A stretch of DNA of 52,433 bases from contig QANT01001392.1 of NCBI GenBank assembly GCA_003254885.1, forward strand, positions 1-52,433, given 5' to 3'. The stretch comes from Purshia tridentata. Lineage: Eukaryota > Streptophyta > Magnoliopsida > Rosales > Rosaceae. The translations under genes and the position numbers were made by a program. Positions within the stretch are counted from its first letter, which is position 1. Each line of letters starts with the position of its first letter. Of the stretch, positions 49,579 to 52,433 are shown piece after piece. The notes beneath the pieces are model-generated. The model was not told where the DNA came from, searched no databases, and saw only the letters and a list, made by a program, of their open reading frames with translations.

Positions 49579-51664
49579 CTACATATACTGCCCTACAAGG
49601 ATTGTCCATTCACTCAGGACCTCGTCGATATCTTCTTGGGTATAAGTATTGTCCATCCTCCGCTCTCACTGAAATAATCAGAATAACAATCAATCACTAA
49701 TTAAGCTGCAAGATAAACTAAGGCATAAGCTTCAAAATAACATTCAACCACTGACATTTAACTAAACTCAGATTCCAACAAGTATATATTGACATTAATT
49801 TAAAGGCACTGTATATAAAATTAAGTCACTAATTATTAAACTACTTCTTACCTTACTCACAAAAGCCAAGCTATCATCTAGTATTATTTCCTTCATAAAG
49901 CGCATAACAAAATAACCACACTCCTTGTCAGTTGGTTGTTGAGGAATGCCCTAAATAGAATAAGATTTGTGTCAAAAAATGTACAGGTAAAAGTGCAAAC
50001 CAATTAATGCAATGGTAAACAGGACAACCTACCACCATATTTTTCCAGCCAATTACTTTACGCCCTTTCTTGTTTTTGTGTGCATTGAATATTCTAATTG
50101 CACTGTCATAGCAGAAAACACAACCCCAATCCGATCAGTTAATCCCACCAATAAAGACCCAAAAGCATATACCATAGAAGATATCATTTGGCAGACATGA
50201 ATGAATTCTCTATTTATTTTATAGCACAAAGTTCAGTATATTTTATTTGCTCTTTAGTAAAAGACCAAACTATTTTGCCAAGGTTGATAACCAATTTAAC
50301 ACCAATTCTTATAACTTACTTGTCCACAACATTTTTCCATTTATCAGCAATCAGCCGTCTCCTTATTGGGTCTATGAAATAGACAATCTCCTTAGTAGGA
50401 TGAACAACTATCAGCATCCAATGATTCCTATGCAAAAAAAAAAAGTCACATTAAATAGAGTATATGGCTGGCAAATAGTTAATTATATTGACAAGTCATG
50501 ATTTCTTAAAATTAAATAACTTACCCAGAATTATAAGGAACCAAAAAAATGCAATCTTCAGAACATCCAGTGAACCTCCCTTCCAAGTACCTTGGTCTTT
50601 CAGTTACAGATCCACATCCTATCGCTCCAGTTCGAGCAGGGTCGCAAAAACCAACCATGGTTGCCATTTGTGCTATCTTCACCAAATTATACAAGTGCCT
50701 GTAACAAAGTTCATGAGCAAATAGATAGCATGATTGCATAATAATTGTAAGGGAGAAGACTAGTCATGTAACAAAGAGAAGATAAGGTTTGCATTACCTC
50801 CTATAAACCACAATGCAGGTGGCTGATATTTCAAGCATGCCACCGAATTGGATGATATCTTCCTACAAAATGTAGGTTTTCCTAGCTGCCCTAAAAACCT
50901 CTTCATCTATTTCCATGAGTATTGTATTACTTTCAGTCATTACATTTTGTGCATGCATGCACAACATCTTCAGTGGCGTAGGTAATGCTTTCAGGCCCAA
51001 CTCCATCAGATCCTTCTTCCTTGGTTGCTTTTCCCATTTCCCTTGTGCATGTTCCTCCTTCACATCATCCACTTCAATGACTGTAGCTTGTTTCCCCTTT
51101 GCATATTTAAACAAACAGCAATTGTAACACAATTTATTACATATTAGAATGATTTTCAATAAGAAATTGAAGCAACGAACACAATTTATCACATATTTTA
51201 AATGATTTTCAGCAAGAAATCTTGAATTAATGCCTAGAAAATAATATAATATTGGATTGGGATAGAATTGGTACCTTCAAAATGTCAACCACATGAACCA
51301 TCTTCCTGTCTTCTTTATCCAGCTGCTCTTCTAAATTCTTCTTGACTCCCTGCCTGCTAAGTTGCTGCTCCACATGCTTTTCCATTTCCTTCTCAACATG
51401 TAAATCAACCATCTTATGCACTGTGTTGGCAACATTGGTGCTTGCTTTATCAGAGCTATATTCAACATTATGGTTGGATGATGGAGTATGAGGACTAGTA
51501 ACTAACAGCCCAGCTGGTGTTCCAGCAACCTTGGACTTATCTTCGCCCTTTAATGCTCAAATTTCCGCTAGCCAATATTCGCGCTCCTTTGCTATTATCT
51601 TATCTCGCTCCTCTGCCATGATTTGTTTCACACTTTCACGTATTGTCTCTTTCATACTCTTGCG
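49579..51664 (-). pseudogene. CACTA-borne ULP1-like cysteine protease (peptidase C48) pseudogene
   Basis: Seven exon segments read in phase on the minus strand: 51,664-51,275, 51,096-50,798, 50,698-50,525, 50,427-50,320, 50,102-50,033, 49,950-49,852 and 49,668-49,579, each with GT...AG borders. The N-terminal segment is charged and coiled-coil-like (MKETIRESVKQIMAEERDK; HVEKEMEKHVEQQL), as in plant CACTA second genes. The C-terminal part is a C48 peptidase domain (PF02902): the His is in NHWM (codon 50,421-50,423), the Asp in YFIDP (50,370-50,372), and the Cys in TDKECGYFVMR (49,918-49,920), so the triad is intact. Known C48 enzymes cleave SUMO from proteins; the role inside CACTA elements is unsettled. 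In-frame stops at 51,557 (TGA), 50,863 (TAG) and 49,666 (TGA), and the LTR at 51,665, show that this copy is dead. Confidence 0.88.
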
Positions 51665-52433
51665 TGACACGCCCCGACCCTCGGGCACGTGCCTAAACTG
51701 CTGAAAACTGATAACTGTTCCCTGTGGGCCCTTTTTCCTGAAATTGTGAGCCATGAATATAAAATAATTGACTGAAATCACTGAAATTTTACAAAACAAT
51801 TCACATAAAACCAAATATAAAACTTTTTCATAAAAATCACAGGGTAAAATAACTTTCTGCAAACAGTGCTGGTCCCACTGCCTCGTCTTCTCTCCACTGC
51901 CTCCTCAGCTCGCTCAACCTGCAAAACCAAACCCTGCACCCAACCACAGGTGCATCGGGTTTACACACAAACCCGGTAAGCTCACTAGAGCCCGTATGAG
52001 TGAAAACTACTGAAAACCTCTAATTAAACTCAATTTAGATAATCAATCAAAATCCACTTTAACGCCTCACGCACAATCAAATCACAAACCATAAATCCTA
52101 AACCTTAAGCTGATCACCAATCCTCTAAACCAACCCAATTCACTGTCTCAATCTGTAATATCTCGATTATCCTCAATTGACCTCTAACTGAACGATCACC
52201 TCGGACAATCCACCAGATCCTGACTTAGAATCCCACTAGATTCTCCAACAATCTAGAATCCTCGATATCCATTCAGAACCAACTTAAACCTCAATTAATC
52301 CTTCCACCGTCCTCAAATAACCTTTAGAACCCACTAAATCCTCAATTAAAACCATTGATACTCTGAAACCTTTTTCTTACCCTTACATCTCAAAAGAGCT
52401 TTGTTACTCAAACCCCGGTAATCGATTCTCGCC
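51665..52433 (-). mobile_element. Family C LTR, cut by the window end
   Basis: The minus-strand end reads GGGGCGTGTCA at 51,665. The interior shares with 1,233-1,700 the GGTCCCACTGCCTCGTCTTC block, CAAACCCTGCACCCAACC and the CCCGGTAAGCTCACTAGAG block. It interrupts the first visible exon of the C48 pseudogene. Whether it is solo or part of a longer element cannot be seen. Confidence 0.8.

Larger units (their letters stand above)
48458..51664 (-). mobile_element. CACTA-3, relative of CACTA-1 in opposite orientation
   Basis: The terminal words AAAAAAGCAAACAGACAAC (from about 48,468) match the right end of CACTA-1, but the outermost CACTACTAC is degenerate (about 48,458-48,466). The following 700 bp are the reverse complement of CACTA-1 subterminal repeats, with ACCGTTGT-type motifs throughout. 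Further in, 49,580-49,690 matches the ULP1-like terminal exon. The element continues to the right, is interrupted by a family C LTR at 51,665, and its other end is outside the window. Confidence 0.83.

Overview
The window looks like heterochromatic, probably pericentromeric or knob-like DNA of a flowering plant, most likely a eudicot. The evidence is AT-rich sequence, plant CACTA transposons with Transpos_assoc/tnp2 and ULP1-like genes, Ty1/copia and Ty3-type LTRs, an endogenous pararetrovirus scrap and a captured plant GAPDH fragment. A Rosaceae-like genome would fit, but I cannot prove it from sequence alone. I found no intact host gene and no rRNA or tRNA gene. Nearly everything is transposon, satellite or decayed coding sequence.

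Layout: 1-1,232 is AT-rich and gene-less. 1,233-2,969 is a solo LTR (family C, minus). 2,970-3,570 is the end of a CACTA element (CACTA-0). 3,571-15,975 is a ~148-bp satellite arranged in an eight-monomer higher-order repeat of ~1.19 kb, interrupted at 11,875-13,490 by a solo LTR (family D) with a perfect 5-bp target duplication. 15,976-22,467 is a complete 6.5-kb CACTA element (CACTA-1). It carries a captured GAPDH fragment, a pararetrovirus-derived patch between two 187-bp direct repeats, and the last exon of a ULP1-like gene. 22,468-26,542 is the same satellite but with a different, longer and irregular higher-order period (about 1.1-1.46 kb). 26,543-31,907 is a family A LTR element (minus) containing a truncated copia element. 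31,908-33,875 has no gene. 33,876-37,865 is a family B LTR followed by an extra 3' part of the same LTR.

From 37,866 to about 48,457 lies a second CACTA element (CACTA-2) with a tnp2 transposase pseudogene. Its coding sequence is split by a family A solo LTR (41,766-46,672), which is itself split by a family B solo LTR (42,551-45,488, target duplication AGGTA). CACTA-2 is cut off in its DUF4216-encoding exon by a third CACTA (CACTA-3, minus, 48,458 onward). CACTA-3 is a relative of CACTA-1 and carries a seven-exon ULP1/C48-peptidase pseudogene, which is interrupted at 51,665 by a family C LTR running off the window.

The most unusual items are the two higher-order satellite domains meeting at CACTA-1, the gene capture and viral patch inside CACTA-1, and the layered insertion record at 37.9-52.4 kb. 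All identity statements are by eye; no alignment was run.
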